9,437 nt of DNA from Pseudomonadota bacterium (GTDB lineage Bacteria > Pseudomonadota > Alphaproteobacteria > Rhizobiales > Xanthobacteraceae), in assembly GCA_023442085.1 (NCBI GenBank), contig JAEZMT010000223.1, positions 1 through 9,437 of the forward strand, written 5' to 3'. The notes under the pieces were generated by a model, which saw only the letters and a program-made list of their open reading frames with translations, searched no databases and had not been told where the DNA came from. The stretch's first letter is position 1. Each line of letters begins with the position of its first letter. Positions 1 through 6,433 of this stretch are shown here, piece by piece. The translations under genes were made by a program, and so were the position numbers.

Positions 1-599
1 CCACGGACGTGATTCCATTTGCCGGCTCGCAACTTTGCTTTCGCGGCTATTCGGACGCCGCCCGGCTAGAGACGGGGGAGCTGGTCTATACCGGCGCGGC
101 CCGCACCCCGATCATGGCGCTTGCGCACGCGCTGCCCTTTCGTGGTCGCATGGTGCCGCTGATGGCGGAGCACTTCGCCACCACGGCGGATGTTCATCGG
201 TTGACCGGCGAACTGCCGGATGGGGCCGACCTCCATCCCGCCGCCGATGGCGGTGAGAAGACATGCGAAGCCAGCGCCCGCAGGCTTTTGCGGATGGTGG
301 GGCGCGATCTTGGTCCGTCTACCATGGAGGAAGCAAAAGCCCTCGCGGTGGCGGCGGCGGAGGTGCAGATGCACCGCCTCCACATGGCGCTCGCGCAGGT
401 TGCCTCGGCCGGAGGCGTGCCCCCGGATGCTCCCTTGATTGGGGCGGGGGTGGGCCGCTTCCTGGCCGGACGACTGGCCCAGAGGGTGGGACGCCCCTAC
501 CTCCATGCCGGCCTGCTGCTCGCTGGCGACACCCGCCTCGCAGGCCTTGCCGCCGACTGCGCCCCGGCTGTGGCCGTGGCGCGTCTCGCGTTTAATTAG
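1..599 (+). CDS. H4MPT-linked hydantoinase/oxoprolinase-like protein (MfnF-type), 3' part only
   Basis: The reading frame is open to the left edge, so the true start lies outside the window. A GTG at 9 is in frame, but the residues just before it (Thr-Asp) continue a family motif. The visible 198 or so residues begin with TDVIPFAG, which looks like the end of the ASKHA-fold nucleotide-binding motif (DxGSTTTDI-type). They continue through YSDAARLETGELVYTGAARTP, a signature of the H4MPT-linked C1-transfer protein family (TIGR03123 type), and GAGVGRFLAG near the C-terminus. Archaeal relatives include MfnF, which joins the furan and tyramine parts of methanofuran. In methylotrophic bacteria the family occurs with H4MPT/methylofuran genes, so a role in methylofuran synthesis next to fhc is a reasonable inference. 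The full family is roughly 330-350 aa, so about 40% is missing. It converges on the cytochrome gene with only 12 bp between the stop codons. Confidence 0.75.
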   Translation, partial: TDVIPFAGSQLCFRGYSDAARLETGELVYTGAARTPIMALAHALPFRGRMVPLMAEHFATTADVHRLTGELPDGADLHPAADGGEKTCEASARRLLRMVGRDLGPSTMEEAKALAVAAAEVQMHRLHMALAQVASAGGVPPDAPLIGAGVGRFLAGRLAQRVGRPYLHAGLLLAGDTRLAGLAADCAPAVAVARLAFN

Positions 600-611
600 C
601 CGACTATACCC

Positions 612-1004
612 TCACTTGCTGCCGTCGGGCTTGAATTGGGCGAGGTAGGCGATCAAGTCCGCTCGCTCCTGCTCGCTCTTGATGCCCGCGAACGCCATTT
701 TCCCCTTCGGCGCCAAATGCTTGGGGTTCTCGATATAGTCGTTCAGGTTGGCGTTGTCCCACACCTTGCCGGCGGCGGCGCCATCCTTGATATCCTGGGA
801 ATAGGCATATCCGTCGAAGTGGGCCCACTTGGCACCGACGATGCCGTTCAGGGGCGGGCCCACCTTGACCTTGGCATCCGGGCCAACCGCATGGCAGGCC
901 ATGCATTTCTTGAAAATCGTCTCGCCCTTGGCCAAGTCCGGATCGGCGTGAGCCGCGCCGGTCGCGGCGAGAAAAAGGCCGGCGGAAACGAGCAGTGCGC
1001 GCAT
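612..1004 (-). CDS. Periplasmic class I c-type cytochrome (cytochrome c2/c550-like)
   Basis: A 130-aa preprotein. Residues 1-20 form a typical Sec signal peptide ending in GAAHA, cleaved before Asp21. The mature part is about 110 aa. The haem c site CMACH lies at residues 34-38 (thioether Cys34 and Cys37, proximal His38). Met103 in KGKMAFAG is the expected distal ligand, and GPPLNGIVG (49-57) and a C-terminal helix (ERADLIAYL) complete a c2-like fold. Start: ATG at 1004 preceded by AGAGGA with 8 nt spacing. It follows fhcC on the same strand after 45 bp, so it is probably the last gene of that transcript. The Fhc complex is cytoplasmic and not redox-active, so the cytochrome is more likely to serve periplasmic methanol dehydrogenase, in the manner of cytochrome cH, or general respiration. 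Which partner it uses cannot be read from the sequence. Confidence 0.93.
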   Translation of the reverse strand: MRALLVSAGLFLAATGAAHADPDLAKGETIFKKCMACHAVGPDAKVKVGPPLNGIVGAKWAHFDGYAYSQDIKDGAAAGKVWDNANLNDYIENPKHLAPKGKMAFAGIKSEQERADLIAYLAQFKPDGSK

Positions 1005-1049
1005 CGGGGCGTTCCTCTGTATGTTGACTTTCTGCGATATTTTGTCGGC

Positions 1050-1856
1050 TTAATTCAGGACGAGGATTTCACCTTCTCCGCCGGCCAGCCGGTTGCCGAC
1101 GAGCCGCACTGCCCTGCCAGACAGCTGCCCGCCGAACAACGCAGCTAAGTCCGGCACCCGTCTGGCCAGAAGCTTCAAGGCAATGAAATCCTGAGGGCCT
1201 GCCTCGATAAAGCCCGGCGCCAAGGCATCGGGAACGGTGGTAACGAGGATGGTGCCGCGCTTCATGCCGCGCCCCGCGCCGGGACCAAGCCGGCCCGCAA
1301 TCGCCAATGTGCCGGCTAATAAGCCATCGGCGGCCCCGGCTCCGGTATCACCGCCCACCAGGATCAGGCCGCCCCTCAATCGCGCGCCCAGCCCCTTCCC
1401 TACCGAACCGGCAATGGAAACGACACCGCCCCGCATGCCCTGCCGTTCGCCGGGCTGAGCGCCGCCCACGCGATTGCCCGCATTGCCGAAAACCTTAATC
1501 CGCCCGCCACTTAGGCCGGTCGCGAGGCCGTCTCCGGCATTCCCCGAGATCGTCAGTCGGCCGCCGCTCATCGCCGCGCCCGCCGCCGCGCCGACGCTGC
1601 CCTCGATCCGGATTTCACCGGCGGTCATGCCGGCGCCCACATGATCGAGCCGCACATCTCCGGAGATGACGAGCCCGTCCTGTTCGGTGGCCTCCACCGC
1701 GAACAGGTCGCCAAGGAGAGACGTGCCGGTCCCGAACGGCAGGCTGCGAGCCGCCACATCGGCCACGCTCGCGCCCGCCAGCGATGCCGGCAGCAAGGTC
1801 GATGCATCCAGCCGCGCGGCGAGAGGTGCTTTCAAGGTCAGGCGGAATCCGCTCAT
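1050..1856 (-). CDS. fhcC: Formyltransferase/hydrolase complex subunit C (FwdC/FmdC homologue)
   Basis: A 268-aa cytoplasmic structural subunit of the Fhc complex, homologous to subunit C of archaeal formylmethanofuran dehydrogenase. Residues of about 72-205 contain seven glycine-rich repeats of 17-24 residues of the form GxGMxxGxIxIxGxxG (for example around VGAGMTAGEI, AAMSGGRLTI, GMRGGVVSI, GRGMKRGTI). These are the right-handed beta-helix turns typical of FwdC and of the glutamate synthase C-terminal domain. The start is the ATG at 1854-1856, not an upstream in-frame codon at 1988. This ATG overlaps the fhcD stop as ATGA and has GGAGG 7 nt upstream (1864-1868). The upstream extension would run through fhcD and has no family resemblance. 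The subunit is expected to bind FhcD and FhcA and has no catalytic residues of its own. Confidence 0.95.
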   Translation of the reverse strand: MSGFRLTLKAPLAARLDASTLLPASLAGASVADVAARSLPFGTGTSLLGDLFAVEATEQDGLVISGDVRLDHVGAGMTAGEIRIEGSVGAAAGAAMSGGRLTISGNAGDGLATGLSGGRIKVFGNAGNRVGGAQPGERQGMRGGVVSIAGSVGKGLGARLRGGLILVGGDTGAGAADGLLAGTLAIAGRLGPGAGRGMKRGTILVTTVPDALAPGFIEAGPQDFIALKLLARRVPDLAALFGGQLSGRAVRLVGNRLAGGEGEILVLN

Positions 1857-2803
1857 CGTCCCGCCTCCGGGGTCACGCCGGCAACCGGCGCCATCAGTTG
1901 ATGCAGCTTGAAATGGAAGGGGCCGAGGTTGCCGCCGTAATTGCCGGCATCCACCGCCACCACACCGCCCGCGGCACCGAGGCCGCACACGGCGGTGATG
2001 CCGGCGCGCATGCTGTCCGCCACCTCGCCCTCGCTCAGGCCGTCGATAACGATTTCCAGCACGCTCTCGACTTCAGCCGGCAAAGCAGTTTTGGCGATGC
2101 CGCGCAGGGTCGGGCAATAGGCCTCGTTGGAGGAGGCGATCAGGCCGGCGTATTTGGAGCCGACCTTGGAGCCGGAGCGCACGACCCCGCCCGGAAACGG
2201 CATGATAGCCCCGCGCACCTGTCCCATGGCCGCGACCGCCGCCTCCGCCGCCGCAAGGGCCGCCGGGCGCGAGCGGGCGAGAATGAGGAAGTTGCCGCCG
2301 CCCACGGCGGCCGTGGTGGAGCCGACGATCTCGTCGCAGACGAACTCGCCCTCCATCACCGGGATGCGCCAAATCCTGCTGCCATCGAGGTTTTTCGATA
2401 TCTGGTGACCATCGCCGAAATAGCGCAACGCCTTGCCGAGCGGCACGGCGGCGCCCCCTTGAAGGCCTGCATAGAGCGCCGATGTCGGCGAGGTGAGCAC
2501 GCATTGGCCGGCCCGAAGCGGCACGATCTTCTTCAGGTCCTTGAGGGACATGGCGAAGATGAGCACGGCATAGCCGGGGCGCCCGTCCGGCGTCTCGGCG
2601 GCGGGAATCTCCCGTTCGATAGCCGCCTCACAACCGCAACCGATGACGGAGGTCGCGAACCCCGTCAGGCTCGCCGCCGCCGTATGTGCCCAGCGCAGTG
2701 TATCCGCGGTAATGATCAGGCGCGTCCCCGCCATGGGGAACGCCTCGGCGAAGCTGTCGCGGATCTCGACGCCGTTGATGACGAGGGGGGCCGGCGCGTT
2801 CAC
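1853..2803 (-). CDS. fhcD: Formylmethanofuran:H4MPT formyltransferase subunit of Fhc (Ftr homologue)
   Basis: A 316-aa enzyme that transfers the formyl group between N5-formyl-H4MPT and methylofuran. In methylotrophs it runs toward formylmethylofuran, which FhcA then hydrolyses. Residues 1-20 carry the Ftr opening (NGVEIRDSFAEAFPM). The core shows MEGEFVCDE (150-158), FPGGVVRSGSKVGSKY (203-218), ASSNEAYCPT (223-232) and NYGGNLGPFHFKLH (288-301), all recognisable Ftr blocks. Archaeal Ftr is about 297 aa, so this is full length. The start codon is GTG (2801-2803), with GGAG 8 nt upstream. The GTG overlaps the fhcA stop as GTGA, and the gene's own stop overlaps the fhcC start as ATGA, so translation is probably coupled on both sides. 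Confidence 0.96.
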   Translation of the reverse strand: MNAPAPLVINGVEIRDSFAEAFPMAGTRLIITADTLRWAHTAAASLTGFATSVIGCGCEAAIEREIPAAETPDGRPGYAVLIFAMSLKDLKKIVPLRAGQCVLTSPTSALYAGLQGGAAVPLGKALRYFGDGHQISKNLDGSRIWRIPVMEGEFVCDEIVGSTTAAVGGGNFLILARSRPAALAAAEAAVAAMGQVRGAIMPFPGGVVRSGSKVGSKYAGLIASSNEAYCPTLRGIAKTALPAEVESVLEIVIDGLSEGEVADSMRAGITAVCGLGAAGGVVAVDAGNYGGNLGPFHFKLHQLMAPVAGVTPEAGR

Positions 2804-4449
2804 GACTTCAGCTCCACGATCTCGGGGCCCTGGCCGCCGCGGATTTCACTGTCGGCGATCTGGTAATGGCTGGATTTGAGGCCCATCGCCTCGTCGAACC
2901 AGCGCTCCAGCCTCTTGTCCATCAAGGGGTCGGACGGGGGATGGACGGCATAAGTCCGCCCCTCGGTGAGGGCGACGATCTCGCCGTTCACCACCACCAC
3001 CTGGCCGTCCTTCATGACGAGGCGCGGGTGGGCGAACATGGCCTCGCGGTCGGCCTGGTCCTCGTAGAGCACCACGTCCGCCCGGGCGCCGGGCCCGAGA
3101 TGGCCACGATCCTTGAGGCCCAAAGTGCGGGCTGGCGCGGCGCGGGTGACGACGGCGATTTCCTCCAGCGTGTACTCGCGGGCGATGCTTTCAAGCCGGG
3201 TATGGGACCGCGCCGCCTTGTGGATCTGCCGCAGGTGATGGTCGCGGAAGGGCTTGTCCATCAACAGGCGAATGAGGTGCGGGTAGGAGGTGAAGGGGCC
3301 GCCATTGGGATGGTCCGTGGTGAGGTAGACCCGCCACGGATCCTCGATGAGCAGGAACAGCTCCAGCCCGATGGCCCATTGCAGCGCGTTCACGAAGGAC
3401 GTGTCGCGATAGTTGAACGGGACGACGCCGCAGGCCGCATCCATCTCGATGTCCATGCCGATCCACTTCTTGGGATCGGCGATGGTGTGGTTGCGATATT
3501 GCGACATGAGGTCCGCCGAGGCGGTCACCGTCTGGCCGAACATGATCTGGCCCACGTCCACCGAGATGTGCGGCATGGCATTCACCGCCTCGGCGATCTC
3601 GGCGGCGCCGGAGGAGAAGTGGCGGTCGCCCTCCGTGCCGTAGGAGTGGAACTGGATGTGGGTGAGGTGGAGGGGAAAGCCTTCCGTCGCGCCCATGGTG
3701 GCGAGCGTGGTTTTCACATTGCCCGGAATGCCGAGGTTGCAGCCGTGCAGGTGGATGGGGTGGGGAACGCCCAGCTCCGTCACCGCCCGCTGCAGGGTGT
3801 TGAGGATGCGACGGGGCGTCAGCTCGTAGAAGGGGCCGGCCTCGTCCAGATCGAGATTGCGGCCGTTGAATTTGAAGGCGTTGATGCCGCCGGGATTGAC
3901 GATCTTGATGGCGCAGCTCTGGGTCGCCTTGAGCATCCAGGCCACATAGTCATTGATCGCCTGCTGACCTTCGCCCATCGCGATCAGGCGCAGGAGGAAA
4001 TCGTCATTGCCGAGCACCAGGAAGCCGCCGGTGTCGATGTTGGGGATGTCCGCCATCTCGAGATGCGCATGGCGGGCGTTGGCGCCGACCACGGCCGGCT
4101 CGAACACCGCCGTGTAGCCCATCTGCGAATAGCGGCAGCCCGTGGCGTGAGTGGTGGGCGCCGCCCGCCCGCCACCGCAGCCGCAGAAATCGCCGAACGG
4201 CTCGGGAAAGAGGGCGCGATCCTCGTTCATGAGGAGGCGGCCAAGGTTCACCTTGCCGCCGGCGATGTGGCTGTGCAGGTCGATGCCGCCGGCGAGCACG
4301 ATGCAGCCGGAGGCGTTCACCACCTCCTCGCTGCCGCCCGGCCCCGGATCGGCGATGATGCGGCCGTCCTCGACCACCACGTCGCGCACCTGGTCGATGA
4401 TGCCGTTGGCGGGGTCAAACACCCGCCCGCCGGTGACGCGCGTCCTCAT
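2800..4449 (-). CDS. fhcA: Formylmethylofuran hydrolase, Fhc subunit A (FwdA/FmdA amidohydrolase)
   Basis: A 549-aa amidohydrolase-superfamily enzyme that releases formate from formylmethylofuran. The metal site can be traced: His59 and His61 in DLHSHIAG (57-64), the candidate carboxylated lysine Lys182 in KIVNPGG, His233/His235 in IHLHGCNLG, His264 in THIQFH, and Asp379 in TTDHPNGG. All match the FwdA pattern of a binuclear zinc centre. The N-terminal beta-sandwich (GGRVFDPANGIID) and the C-terminal return to it (GARADVVLYED) are present, and the length is normal for the family. The ATG at 4447-4449 overlaps the fhcB stop as ATGA and has GGGAGGGG just upstream (4453-4460). In the archaeal enzyme the same subunit works with a redox subunit to fix CO2. 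Here the hydrolytic direction is expected, as formaldehyde oxidation ends in formate. Confidence 0.97.
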   Translation of the reverse strand: MRTRVTGGRVFDPANGIIDQVRDVVVEDGRIIADPGPGGSEEVVNASGCIVLAGGIDLHSHIAGGKVNLGRLLMNEDRALFPEPFGDFCGCGGGRAAPTTHATGCRYSQMGYTAVFEPAVVGANARHAHLEMADIPNIDTGGFLVLGNDDFLLRLIAMGEGQQAINDYVAWMLKATQSCAIKIVNPGGINAFKFNGRNLDLDEAGPFYELTPRRILNTLQRAVTELGVPHPIHLHGCNLGIPGNVKTTLATMGATEGFPLHLTHIQFHSYGTEGDRHFSSGAAEIAEAVNAMPHISVDVGQIMFGQTVTASADLMSQYRNHTIADPKKWIGMDIEMDAACGVVPFNYRDTSFVNALQWAIGLELFLLIEDPWRVYLTTDHPNGGPFTSYPHLIRLLMDKPFRDHHLRQIHKAARSHTRLESIAREYTLEEIAVVTRAAPARTLGLKDRGHLGPGARADVVLYEDQADREAMFAHPRLVMKDGQVVVVNGEIVALTEGRTYAVHPPSDPLMDKRLERWFDEAMGLKSSHYQIADSEIRGGQGPEIVELKS

Positions 4450-5759
4450 GCGCCCCTCCCGAGATGAGCGAGGATGGCGGAGGCCGCCTCGGCGACGCTG
4501 GGAAGCTCGGCGGGGCGCAGGCCCTGGAGCGGCAGGCAGACGACGGAATCCATGCGGAAGACATGCCCCGGATGATCGACGCCGGGGGTGCCGACGGGGA
4601 TGAACACGTCCGGCTCGCGGGCAAACGACGTGTCGGGATGGGCGAGGACAATGACCGGGCCGGCCGTGAACTCGGGCGGCGGGTCGGGCCGGAAGGCGCT
4701 GGTGTGGAGCAGGAGGTCCGCGTCCTTCAGCGCCGCATCGGTCGCATAAAGATCAGGCGCGTGGCGGGAGGTGCCGGCGCCGATAACGGTGCGCAAGGGA
4801 TAGCCAAAGCGCCAGAGCGCAAGCTGGTGGGCGCCTGTGACATTATCCCGGCCGCCCAGCGGCAGCACCGCTGCGCGGGTGGTAGGGGAGAGGAGGTCGA
4901 CCGCCTCGGCCGCGGAGCCGGCGACAGCGGCCGCATCCGCCGTCGGCAAGGTTGCGGCGTTCCAGGTGAAGACGGAGTAGCGGGCGGCGCGCAGCAGGTC
5001 TGCAAGCTCCGCCAGCGAGGCGCCGGCCAGGCCCGGCAGCACCGGAACGGCACCGATGTCGCGGCCGGCGAGGGCGGACGCCAGCATCGCGGCGGCCGTG
5101 GCAACCTGCTCGGGCGGCAGCAGGATTTCGCTCAGCTCGTGGCCAGCGAGCGCCTTCCGCGAGGCCTCCGAGAACGGCGCGCCGATCATCACCACGCGGC
5201 GCCCTGAGGGGGCAAACAAAGGGGCAGCATCCCCGCCATCGGTCTTGCGCACCGGCATGATGCGCTCGAACAGCCGCCCGAAGCTCGCCGCCGGATCATC
5301 GCCGAACACCACCAGCAGATCGCAACGGTTGCGCACTTCGGCGAGCGTCGCGGCGATCCACCCCCGGCGCGCAAGACGGTCGAGATTGGCAAAGAGGCCG
5401 GCGGAGGCAGCATGGTCAATGCTCGCGCCCGCCGTCATGGCGATATCGTAGAGCCGCCGGTGGCCTTCCAGATCGGCGCCCAGGCCCGAGAATACGGAAG
5501 ACCGCGCCGCCTTCAGCTGGCCCGCCGCAGCCGCCGCAGCGTCGGCGAGGCTGGCGGGCACGCCGTTGACGCGCGCCGATGGCGGAGGCGCGTCGCTCCG
5601 GGCCAGGAGGCGGGCGGCATCCGCGCAGGCCTTGCGCGGCGTCACCACGCGGCCGGCGACGGTCACCTCGATGTCGTCGCAGCCGAGGCCGCAGAATCCG
5701 CACACCACGTCTCGCACGATGCGGGGGGCATCGGCTTCGGTCATTTCACCCGATGACAT
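4446..5759 (-). CDS. fhcB: Formyltransferase/hydrolase complex subunit B (FwdB/FmdB homologue)
   Basis: A 437-aa subunit, first gene of the fhc operon, related to the molybdo/tungstopterin subunit of formylmethanofuran dehydrogenase. The N-terminus carries CGFCGLGCDD (Cys20, Cys23, Cys27) and a further Cys45, the spacing of the [4Fe-4S] site in FwdB and formate dehydrogenases. The segment HAASAGLF (116-123) lines up with the FwdB region bearing the metal-ligating Cys, but has Ala-Gly there. This agrees with the known loss of dehydrogenase function in methylotroph FhcB, which serves as a scaffold. The start is a choice among three ATGs. Position 5759 has AGGGG with 8 nt spacing (5768-5772). 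Position 5744 has a motif only 1-2 nt away. Position 5810 would add an unlikely Arg-rich leader. Start confidence is moderate; family assignment is firm. Confidence 0.93.
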   Translation of the reverse strand: MSSGEMTEADAPRIVRDVVCGFCGLGCDDIEVTVAGRVVTPRKACADAARLLARSDAPPPSARVNGVPASLADAAAAAAGQLKAARSSVFSGLGADLEGHRRLYDIAMTAGASIDHAASAGLFANLDRLARRGWIAATLAEVRNRCDLLVVFGDDPAASFGRLFERIMPVRKTDGGDAAPLFAPSGRRVVMIGAPFSEASRKALAGHELSEILLPPEQVATAAAMLASALAGRDIGAVPVLPGLAGASLAELADLLRAARYSVFTWNAATLPTADAAAVAGSAAEAVDLLSPTTRAAVLPLGGRDNVTGAHQLALWRFGYPLRTVIGAGTSRHAPDLYATDAALKDADLLLHTSAFRPDPPPEFTAGPVIVLAHPDTSFAREPDVFIPVGTPGVDHPGHVFRMDSVVCLPLQGLRPAELPSVAEAASAILAHLGRGA

Positions 5760-6079
5760 GAGGCTCACCCCTGCCCGGTAAAGGCGTCGCGCCGCACGGC
5801 CGGCGGACACAAGCCCAGCGGCGGGAAGCCGGCTCCAAAACGTGGGTCAAGCGTGGAGAGAACGGGACTCGCGCGGTAACTGGCCATGGCTTTGCCTTGG
5901 GATTGATGGACCCAATCAAGACGCCGCGGCGGTTGCCCGCTTGTCGTTGCAGTGCGCTTCGGAAAAATCCGTGCGCCATGCGTCTGTTCTTGGCGGGGAC
6001 GCTAACACAGCGAAGCGGAGCCGAAAACCCGTCACATGTGCGGCGCTTGCGAGAAGGATTTGTGCGACGCGGGACCGCT
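5760..6079. other. Gene-free leader between the pqq and fhc transcription units
   Basis: About 320 bp with no convincing gene on either strand. It lies downstream of the last pqq-linked gene and upstream of fhcB, all on the - strand. It must therefore hold the end of one transcript and, if the operons are separate, the fhc promoter. The only in-frame - strand ORF across it is Arg/Pro-rich and resembles no family. I see no strong GC hairpin with a T-run that would be a rho-independent terminator, and no clean sigma-70 promoter. A TTGACC on the - strand (5845-5850) lacks a good -10 box. The segment holds the dyad element listed separately. It also holds a pair of TGCGC direct repeats (5953-5957, 5972-5976) flanking a small CGGA-AAAA-TCCG stem (5960-5971). 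It may be a regulated 5' leader, but nothing here proves it. Confidence 0.6.
5897..5919. promoter_or_regulatory. Dyad-symmetric element, possible operator upstream of fhcB
   Basis: Three interlocking inverted repeats lie within 23 bp: TTGGG (5897-5901) with CCCAA (5911-5915), GATTG (5901-5905) with CAATC (5913-5917), and TTGAT (5903-5907) with ATCAA (5915-5919). It is also more AT-rich than its surroundings and sits about 140-160 bp before the chosen fhcB start. This density of partial symmetry is typical of binding sites for dimeric regulators such as LysR-type proteins. However, short inverted repeats also arise by chance and no regulator gene is in the window. Tentative. Confidence 0.22.
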
Positions 6080-6433
6080 TTACTTAAAGCAGGTGATTTC
6101 TGCTTCCGCCTGCGCCCGGCGCAGTTCGGCGATGGTGTCTTCATATTGGGGCGTATTGCGGAAGATGTTCGCCGCCTGCCCCACACCCTGCCGCATGGAG
6201 AGAATGGTCTCGGCCGCGACATAATGGTCGTAGGGCAGGATCGACGCCAGCGTGTCCACCGAACAGGAACAGCGCGCCATGGCCTCGCGGGTCTGGCCGT
6301 TGGCGGCCATGCAGCCGAACACGTAGTCCACGCGCGCGGAGGTGGGATAATCGTTGTCGCTGGCGCTCGCCGTAGACGCCGCCCCGCAGAGGGTGAGCAG
6401 CAGGGCGCCGGCCTTAATGGGCCGTCGGATCAT
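6080..6433 (-). CDS. Secreted small four-cysteine protein of unknown function (pqq-linked)
   Basis: A 117-aa protein I do not recognise as a named family. Residues 1-24 form a signal peptide ending in ASTASA. Cys16 lies in its hydrophobic core, but Leu at -1 argues against a lipobox, so a soluble periplasmic product of about 93 aa is expected. The mature chain has four cysteines: Cys41 (FGCMAANG), Cys55 and Cys57 (RCSCSVD) and Cys115 three residues from the C-terminus. This fits two disulfides or a small metal or haem-partner site. A largely helical middle (YDHYVAAETILSMRQGVG) follows. It starts inside the preceding gene (20 bp overlap) with AGGAG 10 nt before its ATG (6444-6448), so it has its own ribosome entry while sharing the pqq transcript. 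The context suggests a role with a periplasmic quinoprotein, which is inference only. Confidence 0.85.
   Translation of the reverse strand: MIRRPIKAGALLLTLCGAASTASASDNDYPTSARVDYVFGCMAANGQTREAMARCSCSVDTLASILPYDHYVAAETILSMRQGVGQAANIFRNTPQYEDTIAELRRAQAEAEITCFK

Noticed and set aside
1024..1043. A TTGACT followed by AT-rich sequence on the + strand, considered as a promoter.
   Set aside because: It would drive transcription antisense into fhcC with no gene to serve, and the spacing to a TATTTT-like box is too short.
636..1148. A 170-aa + strand frame spanning the cytochrome gene and the end of fhcC.
   Set aside because: In register with the cytochrome gene on the other strand, whose haem motif, signal peptide and ribosome site are clear. 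The + product has no recognisable feature.
2866..4467. A 533-aa open frame on the + strand opposite fhcA, with similar long + frames opposite fhcD (1784-2866), fhcB (4464-5207), the 239-aa gene (6354-7184) and pqqE (7241-7813).
   Set aside because: All are in codon register with the - strand genes. Stops in that frame would require the sense codons TTA, CTA or TCA, which are rare at this GC content, so long open frames are expected. The translations are His/Arg/Gly-rich and resemble no family.
5745..5810. A longer fhcB starting at 5810, or a shorter one at 5744.
   Set aside because: The 5810 start adds an Arg/Ala leader without a good ribosome site. The 5744 start has its GGGTGA only 1-2 nt away. 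The ATG at 5759 has AGGGG at 8 nt, though 5744 remains possible.
5822..5850. A - strand TTGACC upstream of fhcB, considered as a -35 box.
   Set aside because: At 17 nt spacing the -10 position reads TTCCCG, which is not credible, so I do not list it as a promoter.
6077..6090. The perfect palindrome GCTTTACTTAAAGC at the end of the 117-aa gene, considered as a terminator.
   Set aside because: The loop would be only 2 nt, the stem is AT-rich, it includes the stop codon, and no T-run follows on the - strand.
5746..6222. A - strand frame of 158 aa across the intergenic leader.
   Set aside because: It is rich in Arg, Pro and Ser with no domain and overlaps the secreted gene at 6080-6433 and the fhcB start. 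It looks like random GC-rich sequence.
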